The position numbers and the translations under genes are program-made. The notes beneath the pieces are model-generated. The model had not been told where the DNA came from, ran no database searches, and saw nothing but the letters and a program-made list of their open reading frames with translations. Shown piece by piece: positions 5,465 to 14,315 of a stretch of DNA of 35,891 nt. Source of the stretch: Desulfobulbaceae bacterium (GTDB taxonomy: Bacteria; Desulfobacterota; Desulfobulbia; Desulfobulbales; Desulfobulbaceae); contig JALSNC010000165.1 of NCBI GenBank assembly GCA_026987195.1, positions 1 to 35,891 on the forward strand. Reading direction: 5' to 3'. The first letter of the stretch is position 1, and every line of letters starts with the position of its first letter.

Positions 5465-7837
5465 ATGAACATGGTCCACAGCAGTCCGGTCAGGATCCTG
5501 ACCCTCATCACCTTTGCCCTTGTCTTCCTTCTGGTGGTCAAGATCCTGGCGGAATACCGGCATATCGGCGCCCTGGAGCACTCGGTCCAGCTCGAGGACT
5601 CGCGGGTGATCCGCCAGCTCATCACCGCCTACCAGAAGACCTATCTCGATATCTTCATCCACCAGAATATCACCCCCGACGAGCAGACCCTGGAGTTTCT
5701 GCCCCTGGTGGCGGTCAAGAATATCTCGAAGAATCTGGCCGGCATGACAGGGGAGCAGATCAGGGTTCGCATGGTCAGCGAACGGCCGCGCGATCCGGAC
5801 AATGCCGCCGATCCCCTGGAGCGGCGCGCCATCGAGTATTTCCGCCACCACCCGCAGGCCGCCGAGTTCAACGAGATCGGGAAAGAGAACGGCAGGGAGG
5901 TCTTTTTTCATGCCTCGCCCCTGCGCATCACTGCCAGTTGTCTCCCCTGCCACGCCAGCAGGAAGGAGGCGCCCGAGATCATTGCCAGGGATTATGACCA
6001 AGGCTTTGATTACAGGCTGGGCGACCTGTACGGGATCCTCAGCATCAGGCTCTCCCACGACAGGCTCAGCAGCAGGGGCTTTTCCGCCTTTTTCCTCAAG
6101 GCGGCAGGCTCGACCCTGCTCCTGGGGCTCCTGTTCCTCGGCGGCGCTCTGTTCCTGCTGCGGCGCATCCGCAGGGACGAGGAGAATTACACCCGGGAGC
6201 TGCAGCAGGTGGTGCACAGCAGGACCGCCTCACTCAGGGAAAAGGTCAAGCTCCTTGACGAATACAAGAAGGTCCTCGACGAGTCCGCCATTGTCTCCAA
6301 GAGCGATCTGGACGGCAACATCACCTATGTCAACGATCGTCTCTGCCGGATGACCGGGTACAGCCGCAAGGAACTGATCGGCCGGCCTCACTCAATCCTC
6401 AGGCATCCCGATGTCAGCCCGGAGCTGTTTGCCGACATGTGGCGGACCATTGCCGGCGGCAGGGTCTGGAAGGGCGTCTTTCCCAGCCGCTGCAAGGATG
6501 GCTCTACCCGCTGGAACGCCACCACTATCTGCCCCATTTTCGACCACTCGGGCACCATTATCGAGTACATCGCGGCCCGTTACGATGTCACCGAGCTCAT
6601 CGAAAAACGGCAGCAGCTGCAGCAACTGCTCACCACCGATACCCTCACCGGCCTGCCCAACCGCTACCAGCTTCTCCAGGATCTCGGCCGCCTGGAGCGG
6701 GCGTCCCTGCTGATGGTCGATATCCATAATTTCGGCGAGATCAACGATTTCTACGGTATCGACACCGGCGACCTGGTGATTCGTGAACTGGCCCGGCTGG
6801 TGGAGGGGCTGTGCCGGAGCGACCATATGACCCTGTACCGTCTCCACGGCGATCAACTGGCCATTCTCTATCAGGGGCCATGGAGTGCCGGCGAGCTGGA
6901 GGAATTCAGCAATGAACTCCTGGAAGTGGTGGCGAGAAAACCCTTCCTGGTCAACGGCAACGAGATCATCGTCCAGGTGACCTGCGGGGTCTCCTATCAG
7001 CAGGAAAACCCGCTCATCGAGGCGGATCTGGCTCTGAAACAGGCCAAGCGGCGGGGACGTCTCGTTCAGGTCATCGTGGAGAGCGGGGATATCAGGAAGG
7101 TGCTGGAGAAGAATCACGAATGGCTGCGGCGGCTGCGTGACGCCCTGGACGAGGACCGCATCGTTCCCTATTATCAGCCGATCATCGAGGCGGCCAGTGG
7201 CAGGATAGCGAAGTACGAGTGTCTGGTCAGGCTCATCGAGCCCGACGGTACCGTGGTGCCGCCCATGGATTTCCTGCCCGTTGCCCGCAAGGCCAGGATC
7301 TACCCCCGCATCACCCGCGCGGTTATCGACCATGCGGTGGAGGTCTTTGCCGACAGGTCCTGCGACTTTTCCATCAACCTGGTCGGCGAGGATATCATGG
7401 ACCTGGGGCTGGTGGAGTACATGCACGAGAAACTGCTGCACACGCCCATGGCCGGCCGGGTGATTTTCGAGATCCTGGAGACCGAGGGAATGGAGAACTT
7501 CAATCGTATCCAGGAGTTCATCAGGGAGGTCAAACGGTTTGGCTGCCGCATCGCCATCGATGATTTCGGGGCCGGCTATTCCAATTTCGAGCGGCTGCTG
7601 ACCCTGCAGGCCGATTATCTCAAGATCGACGGCTCCATTATCCGTATGATCTGCGAGGACGAGGTTTCGGCCACCATTGCCCGTACCATCGTCACCGTGG
7701 CCGGCAAGATCGGCATCCGCACCGTGGCCGAGTATGTCTTCGACGAGAAGACCGCCCGCCTGGCCAGGGAGATCGGCATCGACTACCTGCAGGGATACCA
7801 CATGGGCAGGCCACAGCCGCGTCACAGGCTGCCGTAG
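5465..7837 (+). CDS. Heme-c sensor (DUF3365) - PAS - degenerate GGDEF - EAL protein, probable c-di-GMP phosphodiesterase
   Basis: From ATG 5465 the protein has 790 residues. Order: TM1 (about 10-28); a periplasmic DUF3365/Tll0287-like domain with one c-type heme motif CLPCH (159-163); TM2 (about 211-230); a short coiled region; PAS (about 275-380); GGDEF (about 385-540); EAL (about 550-785). The GGDEF signature is HGDQL (461-465), so cyclase activity is unlikely. The EAL motif is ECL (585-587) with the catalytic Glu kept, and the partner motifs SINLVGEDI, EILETEG, DDFGAGYSNF and DYLKIDGS are intact, so phosphodiesterase activity is plausible. The likely job is to couple a periplasmic redox or ligand signal at the heme to c-di-GMP breakdown. 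A GTG at 5444 in the same frame is an alternative start. Confidence 0.9.
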   Translation: MNMVHSSPVRILTLITFALVFLLVVKILAEYRHIGALEHSVQLEDSRVIRQLITAYQKTYLDIFIHQNITPDEQTLEFLPLVAVKNISKNLAGMTGEQIRVRMVSERPRDPDNAADPLERRAIEYFRHHPQAAEFNEIGKENGREVFFHASPLRITASCLPCHASRKEAPEIIARDYDQGFDYRLGDLYGILSIRLSHDRLSSRGFSAFFLKAAGSTLLLGLLFLGGALFLLRRIRRDEENYTRELQQVVHSRTASLREKVKLLDEYKKVLDESAIVSKSDLDGNITYVNDRLCRMTGYSRKELIGRPHSILRHPDVSPELFADMWRTIAGGRVWKGVFPSRCKDGSTRWNATTICPIFDHSGTIIEYIAARYDVTELIEKRQQLQQLLTTDTLTGLPNRYQLLQDLGRLERASLLMVDIHNFGEINDFYGIDTGDLVIRELARLVEGLCRSDHMTLYRLHGDQLAILYQGPWSAGELEEFSNELLEVVARKPFLVNGNEIIVQVTCGVSYQQENPLIEADLALKQAKRRGRLVQVIVESGDIRKVLEKNHEWLRRLRDALDEDRIVPYYQPIIEAASGRIAKYECLVRLIEPDGTVVPPMDFLPVARKARIYPRITRAVIDHAVEVFADRSCDFSINLVGEDIMDLGLVEYMHEKLLHTPMAGRVIFEILETEGMENFNRIQEFIREVKRFGCRIAIDDFGAGYSNFERLLTLQADYLKIDGSIIRMICEDEVSATIARTIVTVAGKIGIRTVAEYVFDEKTARLAREIGIDYLQGYHMGRPQPRHRLP

Positions 7838-7904
7838 GCCGCGCGGGCAGCGACCGTGTCAGGTGGGGGGAGAGAGCCGGTGCCGCCCCCATGGGAGCGG
7901 TGGC

Positions 7905-8351
7905 TCAGCCGGTGGCTGTTCTGAATATCTCCTGCACGCGCCGGCTGTCGGTCGCCTGCAGGAGACGGTTCCTGGTGGCGCTGTCCTTGAGGAGCCGGCT
8001 GACCCTGGCCAGGGTCTGCAGGTACTCGTCGGCCAGGTTCACCGGGGCGAGGATGAGGACAAAGAGGTGGACCGGCCGCTTGTCCACCGCGTCGAAGAAG
8101 ACCCCCTTTCTGCTGCGACCGAAACCCAGCAGCATCTCCTCCAGGCCCGGGACCTTGCCGTGCGGAATGGCAACCCCGTTGCCCACGCCGGTGGAACCGA
8201 CCTGTTCCCGTTCCCGCAGGATTCTGTCGAGCTGGCCCTGCTCCACCCGGCCGCACCGGTGGCTGACCAGGGCGGCCAGTTCCCGCAGCACTCCTTCCTT
8301 GTCCGTGGCCGTAAGCTGCAGGCTGATACAGGATTCATCGATATTCAGCAT
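7905..8351 (-). CDS. ptsN: PTS IIA-Ntr-like protein (PtsN)
   Basis: A 148-residue cytosolic EIIA of the nitrogen-related phosphotransferase system. The phosphorylated His is in GVAIPHGK (His64), and the family 'l..Re..gsTgvGnGvaiPHgk' block is complete. It is the last gene of the minus-strand lptA-lptB-rpoN-ptsN group and starts 8 bases after the rpoN stop. PtsN normally reports PTS/nitrogen state to regulators and potassium transport. The usual hpf gene between rpoN and ptsN, and the HPr/RapZ genes after it, are absent; the next gene downstream is convergent. Confidence 0.9.
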   Translation of the reverse strand: MLNIDESCISLQLTATDKEGVLRELAALVSHRCGRVEQGQLDRILREREQVGSTGVGNGVAIPHGKVPGLEEMLLGFGRSRKGVFFDAVDKRPVHLFVLILAPVNLADEYLQTLARVSRLLKDSATRNRLLQATDSRRVQEIFRTATG

Positions 8352-8359
8352 GACGGCCC

Positions 8360-9817
8360 CTAGCTGCGCCGGGCCTTGCGCCGGTGTTTCATGGGCAGGA
8401 TCTTCAGTTGATCCCGGTATTTGGCGACAGTCCGCCGCGCCACCTTGATCTTCTCCCTGGCCAGCAGTTCGGAGATCTTGTTGTCACTGAGCGGCTTGGC
8501 CGGGTCCTCGGCGGCGATGAGCTGGCGGATCCGGTTCTTGATGGCCTCCGCGGCCACGGTCTCTCCGTCCGTGGTCGCCACCGCGGTACTGAAGAAGTAT
8601 TTGAGCTCATAGATGCCCTGCGGCGTATGGACATACTTGTTGGAGGTCACCCGGCTGACCGTGGATTCGTGCATGCCGATGTCCTCGGCCACGTCACGCA
8701 GGATGAGCGGCCTGAGGTAGCCGGGACCTTTTTCGAAGAAGTCGCGCTGGAATTTGAGGATGCTCTCCATGACCTTGTAGATGGTCCGCTGCCGCTGCTG
8801 GATCGACTTGATGAACCACTCGGCATTCCGCTTGTTCTCGCGCAGGTAGGAGCGCGACTCGCTGGAGAGGCCGTTTCTCTTCTCGTTGAGAATCTTTTCG
8901 TATTCCGTAGAGATCTGCAGTCGGGGCAGGCCGTTTTCATTGAGCTGGATGACGAAATCGTCGTCGACCTTGTAGACGTAGACATCGGGGGAGACGTAGT
9001 TGGTCTGCTCGTTGCTGAACTCGTTGCCGGGAAAGGGCTTGAGGCGGGAGATGATCTCCACTGCCTCGTTGACCTTGCGCATGGGCGCCTTGGTCTTTCT
9101 GGCGATCTGCGCATAGTTGCGGGTCTCCAGAAGATTCATGTGCTCGTCGACAATGCGGTAGGCAAGCGATTCCTCCAGCTCCTCGTGCTCGAGCTGCAAC
9201 AGCAGGGATTCGCGGATATCGCGGGCCGCCACCCCGGGCGGATCCAGGCTCTGGACCAGGCGCAGGGCGGCTTCCGCCGTCTCGCGTGAGCAGTTGCCAT
9301 ACTCGCAGATATCCTCGATGTCGCATTCGAGAAAGCCGTGGCCGTCGAGGTTGCCGATGATGAAGTGGGTCAGCCTGGTGTCTTCCTCGGTAAGATCGAG
9401 ATGGGTGAGCTGCCACTGCAGGTGCGCGGCAAGTCCGGGTTTGCTGGAGATGAAGTCGAACTGGGACGGTGCATCGGCGGGAGGGGTCTCGCGGGCAAAG
9501 GAGAAGTCGGAGTCGAAATTGTTGGCATAATCCTCCCAGTTGACCTCGGCCACCTTGGCGGGATCGTCCCCGGCCACCGGCGCGGTGACGGGCAGCTCGG
9601 TGCTGTCGGTCGTTTCAGGGGCTGAAAGCGATTCCGGATTGGCCGGTGGTTCGACGGGCTCCGGTGCTTCCTCGAGCATGGGATTCTGCTCGATTTCGGC
9701 CTGCAGGGCATCGGTCAGTTCGAGACGGCCCAGTTGCAGCAGCTTGATGGCCTGGCGCAGCTGTGGCGTCATGACCAGTTTCTGTGCCAGTTTCAGGCGT
9801 TGTGACAGTTCAAGCAT
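8360..9817 (-). CDS. rpoN: RNA polymerase sigma-54 factor
   Basis: A 485-residue sigma-54. The N-terminal activator-contact region begins LSQRLKLAQKLVMTPQLRQA, the acidic linker covers about residues 50-120, the core-binding region follows, and a helix-turn-helix with MHESTVSRVTSNKYV leads to the diagnostic RpoN box ARRTVAKYR near the C-terminus. The length is normal. It starts 59 bases after the lptB stop in the conserved lpt-rpoN order. It directs transcription from -24/-12 promoters together with AAA+ activators; no clear -24/-12 promoter is visible in this window. Confidence 0.97.
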   Translation of the reverse strand: MLELSQRLKLAQKLVMTPQLRQAIKLLQLGRLELTDALQAEIEQNPMLEEAPEPVEPPANPESLSAPETTDSTELPVTAPVAGDDPAKVAEVNWEDYANNFDSDFSFARETPPADAPSQFDFISSKPGLAAHLQWQLTHLDLTEEDTRLTHFIIGNLDGHGFLECDIEDICEYGNCSRETAEAALRLVQSLDPPGVAARDIRESLLLQLEHEELEESLAYRIVDEHMNLLETRNYAQIARKTKAPMRKVNEAVEIISRLKPFPGNEFSNEQTNYVSPDVYVYKVDDDFVIQLNENGLPRLQISTEYEKILNEKRNGLSSESRSYLRENKRNAEWFIKSIQQRQRTIYKVMESILKFQRDFFEKGPGYLRPLILRDVAEDIGMHESTVSRVTSNKYVHTPQGIYELKYFFSTAVATTDGETVAAEAIKNRIRQLIAAEDPAKPLSDNKISELLAREKIKVARRTVAKYRDQLKILPMKHRRKARRS

Positions 9818-9876
9818 GTGTCGGGCTGGGGCTGAATTGGCTGTTCATCCTGCGATTGTCGCGGTCCGGGCCATTG

Positions 9877-10608
9877 TTACATGTGAAAATTATCGCCCAG
9901 GTACATCTTTCGGGCCACCTCGCTCTCGATGATGTCGTCGGCCACGCCGCTGGTCAGGATCTGGCCGTCGTTCATGATGTAGGCAAAATCGCAGACCTGC
10001 AGGGTCTCGCGGACATTGTGGTCCGAGATCAGAACGCCGATACCCTTCTCCTTCAGGTCGCGGATGATCTGCTGCAGGTCGGCCACTGACAGCGGATCGA
10101 CGCCGGCAAAGGGCTCGTCCAGGAGAATGAACCGCGGCCTGGTGGCCAGCGCCCGCATGATCTCCACCCGGCGCCGTTCACCGCCGGACAGGGCATGGCC
10201 CTTGTTGGCGGCCAGGTACTCGATCTTGAGCTCGGCCATCAGCTCCCGGATACGGTTGCTGATCTCGTTTCTGGTCAGTCCCAGGGGTTCCAGGACGATG
10301 CGCACATTCTCCTCCACGGTCAGCTTCTTGAAGACCGACGGCTCCTGGGCAAGATAGGTGATGCCGCGCCAGGCCCGTTTGTGGATGGGCAGGGTGGTGA
10401 TATCCTGTCCGTCCAGGCGGATGGCCCCTTCGGTGGGCCGGATAAAGCCGACAATGGAGTAGAAGGTGGTGGTCTTGCCGGCGCCGTTGGGCCCCAGCAG
10501 GCCGACCACCGACGCGCTGCGCACCTGGAGGCTGACCCGGTCCACCACCCGGCGGTTCCGGTACTCCTTGACCAGGCCCATGGTCTCCAGCAGTGATTCC
10601 GGGGCCAT
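9877..10608 (-). CDS. lptB: LPS export ABC transporter ATP-binding protein LptB
   Basis: A 243-residue cytosolic ATPase that powers extraction of lipopolysaccharide from the inner membrane with LptF/G/C. Walker A is GPNGAGKTTTF, the signature is LSGGERRRVEIMRAL, Walker B is FILLDEPFAGVDP, and the switch His lies in ISDHNVRETL. These LptB-specific phrases separate it from other ABC ATPases. Its ATG overlaps the lptA stop by one base (TGATG), so translation is coupled. Its presence implies an LPS-bearing outer membrane. Confidence 0.97.
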   Translation of the reverse strand: MAPESLLETMGLVKEYRNRRVVDRVSLQVRSASVVGLLGPNGAGKTTTFYSIVGFIRPTEGAIRLDGQDITTLPIHKRAWRGITYLAQEPSVFKKLTVEENVRIVLEPLGLTRNEISNRIRELMAELKIEYLAANKGHALSGGERRRVEIMRALATRPRFILLDEPFAGVDPLSVADLQQIIRDLKEKGIGVLISDHNVRETLQVCDFAYIMNDGQILTSGVADDIIESEVARKMYLGDNFHM

Positions 10609-11135
10609 CAGTTACCGGCGTCCGCTTCCGGATGGATGACCGCCTTCACCCGGCCGGAACTGGTCGTGTCTTTTTCGACGATGGACCGGCCCTCGTCAAG
10701 ATAGTAGGTGATAGTCTTGCCGGAGACCATGTTCTGGCCCTGCCAGGCCTTGGCGTCGCCGCTGAGGATCACCTTGCGGTCCTTGGCGTAGTAGTCCATC
10801 CGTTCCCCGGTCCCCAGCCAGTCCCCCTGGGTGATCTCCACGTTTTTCCTGCAGACCAGCTTCCTGACCCGGCTCGCTCCCTTCTTCCTGCCGTCGTCGT
10901 TGGTGTAGTAGACGGTCATCTCGTCGGAGCGGATGACCAGGTCGCCCTGGCGGGCATCGACATTGCCGAGAAAGACCACCGAGTTGTCCTGTTCCTGCGA
11001 GATCATCCGATCGGCCTCGATATGGATGGGCTCGGACGATTCGGTGGCAGCCGCCAGAGCCGCCAGGACCAGGATCATTCCCGTCATGGCCGGGATCAGC
11101 AGCAGCCGGCGGACCGGCCGCAGTGAAAAACACAT
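10608..11135 (-). CDS. lptA: LptA-type periplasmic LPS transport protein (OstA-like)
   Basis: A 175-residue protein with an N-terminal signal (RRLLLIPAMTGMILVLAALA) followed by EPIHIEADRM, the typical start of the OstA/LptA beta-jellyroll that bridges the periplasm between LptC and LptD. Later strands show VVFLGNVDARQGDLVIRSDE and a repeat of the same type (GDWLGTGERMDYYAKDRKVI). The start ATG has AAAGGAG (complement of 11142-11148) 6 bases away. lptC, which usually precedes lptA, is missing; the gene is preceded directly by its own promoter and the divergent argB. Confidence 0.9.
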   Translation of the reverse strand: MCFSLRPVRRLLLIPAMTGMILVLAALAAATESSEPIHIEADRMISQEQDNSVVFLGNVDARQGDLVIRSDEMTVYYTNDDGRKKGASRVRKLVCRKNVEITQGDWLGTGERMDYYAKDRKVILSGDAKAWQGQNMVSGKTITYYLDEGRSIVEKDTTSSGRVKAVIHPEADAGN

Positions 11136-11272
11136 CTGTTACTCCTTTCTGTGATTTGCAGGGGCTCTCTCCAGAGAGCGGCCACCTGCCGCCCGCATGG
11201 GCCCGAACCTGCCGGAATATGAAAAAAACAGGCGGCCCGTGTTCCGGTTTGTTTTTTGCAAGGGTTGCCAGG

Positions 11273-11301
11273 ATAATACTTGGTCAGCCGGAAAATGTAA
11301 A
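11273..11301 (-). promoter_or_regulatory. Sigma-70-like promoter for lptA-lptB-rpoN-ptsN
   Basis: On the minus strand TTTACA (11296-11301) and TATTAT (11273-11278) are 17 bases apart, which places the transcript start about 130 bases upstream of lptA. A short hairpin (CTCTCT/AGAGAG, 11165-11178) lies in the leader. Assigned by eye only. Confidence 0.5.
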
Positions 11302-11384
11302 GAGTCCCGGCAAAGAAAGCTTCTCTCCCATGGCTTTCGGGGCAGTTGTCGCCGCGCCAGCCTGGCGGGGATACGGGAGAATTC

Positions 11385-11413
11385 TTTACAGGCGGGCCCG
11401 GCAAGGGTAAGAT
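11385..11413 (+). promoter_or_regulatory. Sigma-70-like promoter for argB
   Basis: TTTACA (11385-11390) and TAAGAT (11408-11413) are separated by 17 bases. The transcript would carry a leader of about 140 bases before argB. It diverges from the lptA promoter about 85 bases away, so the two could share regulation. I see no convincing ArgR box. Confidence 0.45.
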
Positions 11414-11559
11414 GCGAGGATCATATCAACCATCCAGGCTCAGGCGCTGCTGTTTTTTCTCGGCAGACAGGGTCAAACTCGTTGGCGCTGGCAGTGGCCT
11501 GTTACAGATTTCGCGGTACCTCGTTGCCCGGCAGGTGCGCAACGTTCACGGAGAGCATG

Positions 11560-12440
11560 ATGCGGGAAAGTATCACCAAGGCCAAGGTTCTCATCGAATC
11601 TCTGCCGTATCTCAGGGAATTCAATGAAAAAACAGTAGTCATCAAGTATGGCGGTCATGCCATGGTCGACGAGGACCTGAAGAAGAACTTCGCCCTGGAT
11701 GTCATCCTGATGAAGTACATCGGCCTCAACCCGGTCATCGTCCATGGCGGCGGACCGCAGATCAACCGTTTCCTTGAGAAGATGCAGATCACGCCCAGCT
11801 ATGTCCAGGGCATGCGGGTGACCGACGGCGAGACCATGGACGTGGTGGAGATGGTCCTGGTGGGCAAGGTCAACAAGGAGATCGTGGGGCTGATCAATCA
11901 CTGCGGCGGCAGGGCGGTGGGATTGTCGGGCCGGGACGGCGACCTGGTCCAGGCCCGCAAGATGACCATCCACAGCAGGACCGATGAGGGCGACCGGCCG
12001 CCGGAGCTCATCGATCTCGGCCGGGTGGGCGAGGTGGTCCGGGTCGATCCGGAGATCCTCCATACCCTGGACCGGCAGGATTTCATTCCCGTCATCGCAC
12101 CGGTGGGGGTGGGCGAGGACGGCCAGGCCTACAACATCAATGCCGACCTGGTGGCCGGGGCCATTGCCGCTGAACTGGACGCGGTCAAGCTGATCCTGCT
12201 CACTGACGTTGAAGGAGTACGGAATGCCTCGGGAGAACTGCTCTCCACCATCCGCGAACAGGAGATCGAGACATTGATTGAAGAAGGCGTCATCTCCGGC
12301 GGCATGATCCCCAAGGTCCGCTGCTGCCAGTCGGCCCTGGCCGGCGGGGTGGGCAAGGCGCATATCATCGACGGCCGGCAGGAGCATGCCATCCTGCTGG
12401 AGATATTCACCCATGAGGGGATCGGCACGGAGATCGTGAA

Positions 12441-12444
<4 letters not shown>
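11560..12444 (+). CDS. argB: Acetylglutamate kinase
   Basis: Phosphorylates N-acetyl-L-glutamate, the second step of arginine synthesis, in the cytosol. The amino-acid kinase signatures [35 protein letters not shown] and [13 protein letters not shown] are all present; from ATG 11560 it has 294 residues, normal length. Two ATGs are adjacent (11557 and 11560); GGAG at 11550-11553 is better spaced for the second. The open frame continues upstream to 11197, but that stretch holds the promoter and no family similarity. Its stop overlaps the argD start by four bases (ATGA). Arginine feedback is typical of the long-N-terminus class ([13 protein letters not shown] helix), so inhibition by arginine is plausible. 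Confidence 0.96.
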
Positions 12445-13643
<1,199 letters not shown>

Positions 13644-13678
13644 AGCATCTGATCCGCACCTGAACGGGCAGAGGCGCC

Positions 13679-14248
13679 ATGGACTGGATCTCCCTGCTGG
13701 CCCTGGCCGTGGCCCTGGCCATGGACGCCTTTGCCGTGGCCCTGGCCGCCGGGGCCCTGCTCCGGCCCGTGACCTTCCGCCACTGTTTCCGGCTGGGTTT
13801 TCATTTCGGCCTCTTCCAGGGCCTGATGCCCGTCATCGGCTGGCTGGCCGGCATGGGGCTCCTGGCGCGGGTGGCTGCCTGGGACCACTGGATCGCCTTC
13901 AGCCTGCTGGCCGCCGTTGGCCTGCATATGATACACGAGGCCCTGACGGACCAGGGGGCAGAGGGGGCGGATCGTGGCGATCCGACCCGGGGTTGGACCC
14001 TGGTCATGCTCTCCGTCGCCACCAGTATCGACGCCCTGGCCGCCGGCATGAGCCTGGCCCTGCTCGACATCGTGGTCTGGGTGCCGGCCCTGGTCATCGG
14101 GGTGGTGACGGCGGCCTTTACCTGGTGCGGGGTGCTTCTCGGCGGCCGGATCGGCGCGGTCTGGGGCCGCGGTGCCGGGGTGGCCGGCGGCCTGGTGCTG
14201 CTGGTCATCGGCCTGAAGATCCTGCTGACGCACCTCGCAGGGGGATGA
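13679..14248 (+). CDS. mntP: Putative manganese efflux pump, MntP family
   Basis: A 189-residue, six-helix membrane protein. Both halves carry the family acidic motifs: AVALAMDAFAVALAAG in the first helix and SVATSIDALAAGMSLAL in the fourth; GFHFGLFQGLMPVIGWLAG is the usual second-helix block. MntP exports Mn(II). A loop with GADRGDPTRG divides the halves. GAGG at 13671-13674 precedes the ATG. It opens the block between argD and argF and begins 35 bases after argD, so it may be read from the arg transcript. No yybP-ykoY-type leader is visible because the gap is too short. Confidence 0.85.
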   Translation: MDWISLLALAVALAMDAFAVALAAGALLRPVTFRHCFRLGFHFGLFQGLMPVIGWLAGMGLLARVAAWDHWIAFSLLAAVGLHMIHEALTDQGAEGADRGDPTRGWTLVMLSVATSIDALAAGMSLALLDIVVWVPALVIGVVTAAFTWCGVLLGGRIGAVWGRGAGVAGGLVLLVIGLKILLTHLAGG

Positions 14249-14315
14249 CGCGCACCCGCCGTGCGCGGATGCGGTGCCTCTGACAACAAACTGCCCGTCG
14301 GGCGCGACATGGTCC

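Noticed and set aside
6392-7825. 477-codon minus-strand open frame
   Set aside because: Antisense to the PAS/GGDEF/EAL gene, whose domains are unmistakable on the plus strand.
11197-11559. Long N-terminal extension of ArgB
   Set aside because: The stretch contains the promoter and untranslated leader and lacks similarity to acetylglutamate kinases; GGAG at 11550 marks the real start.
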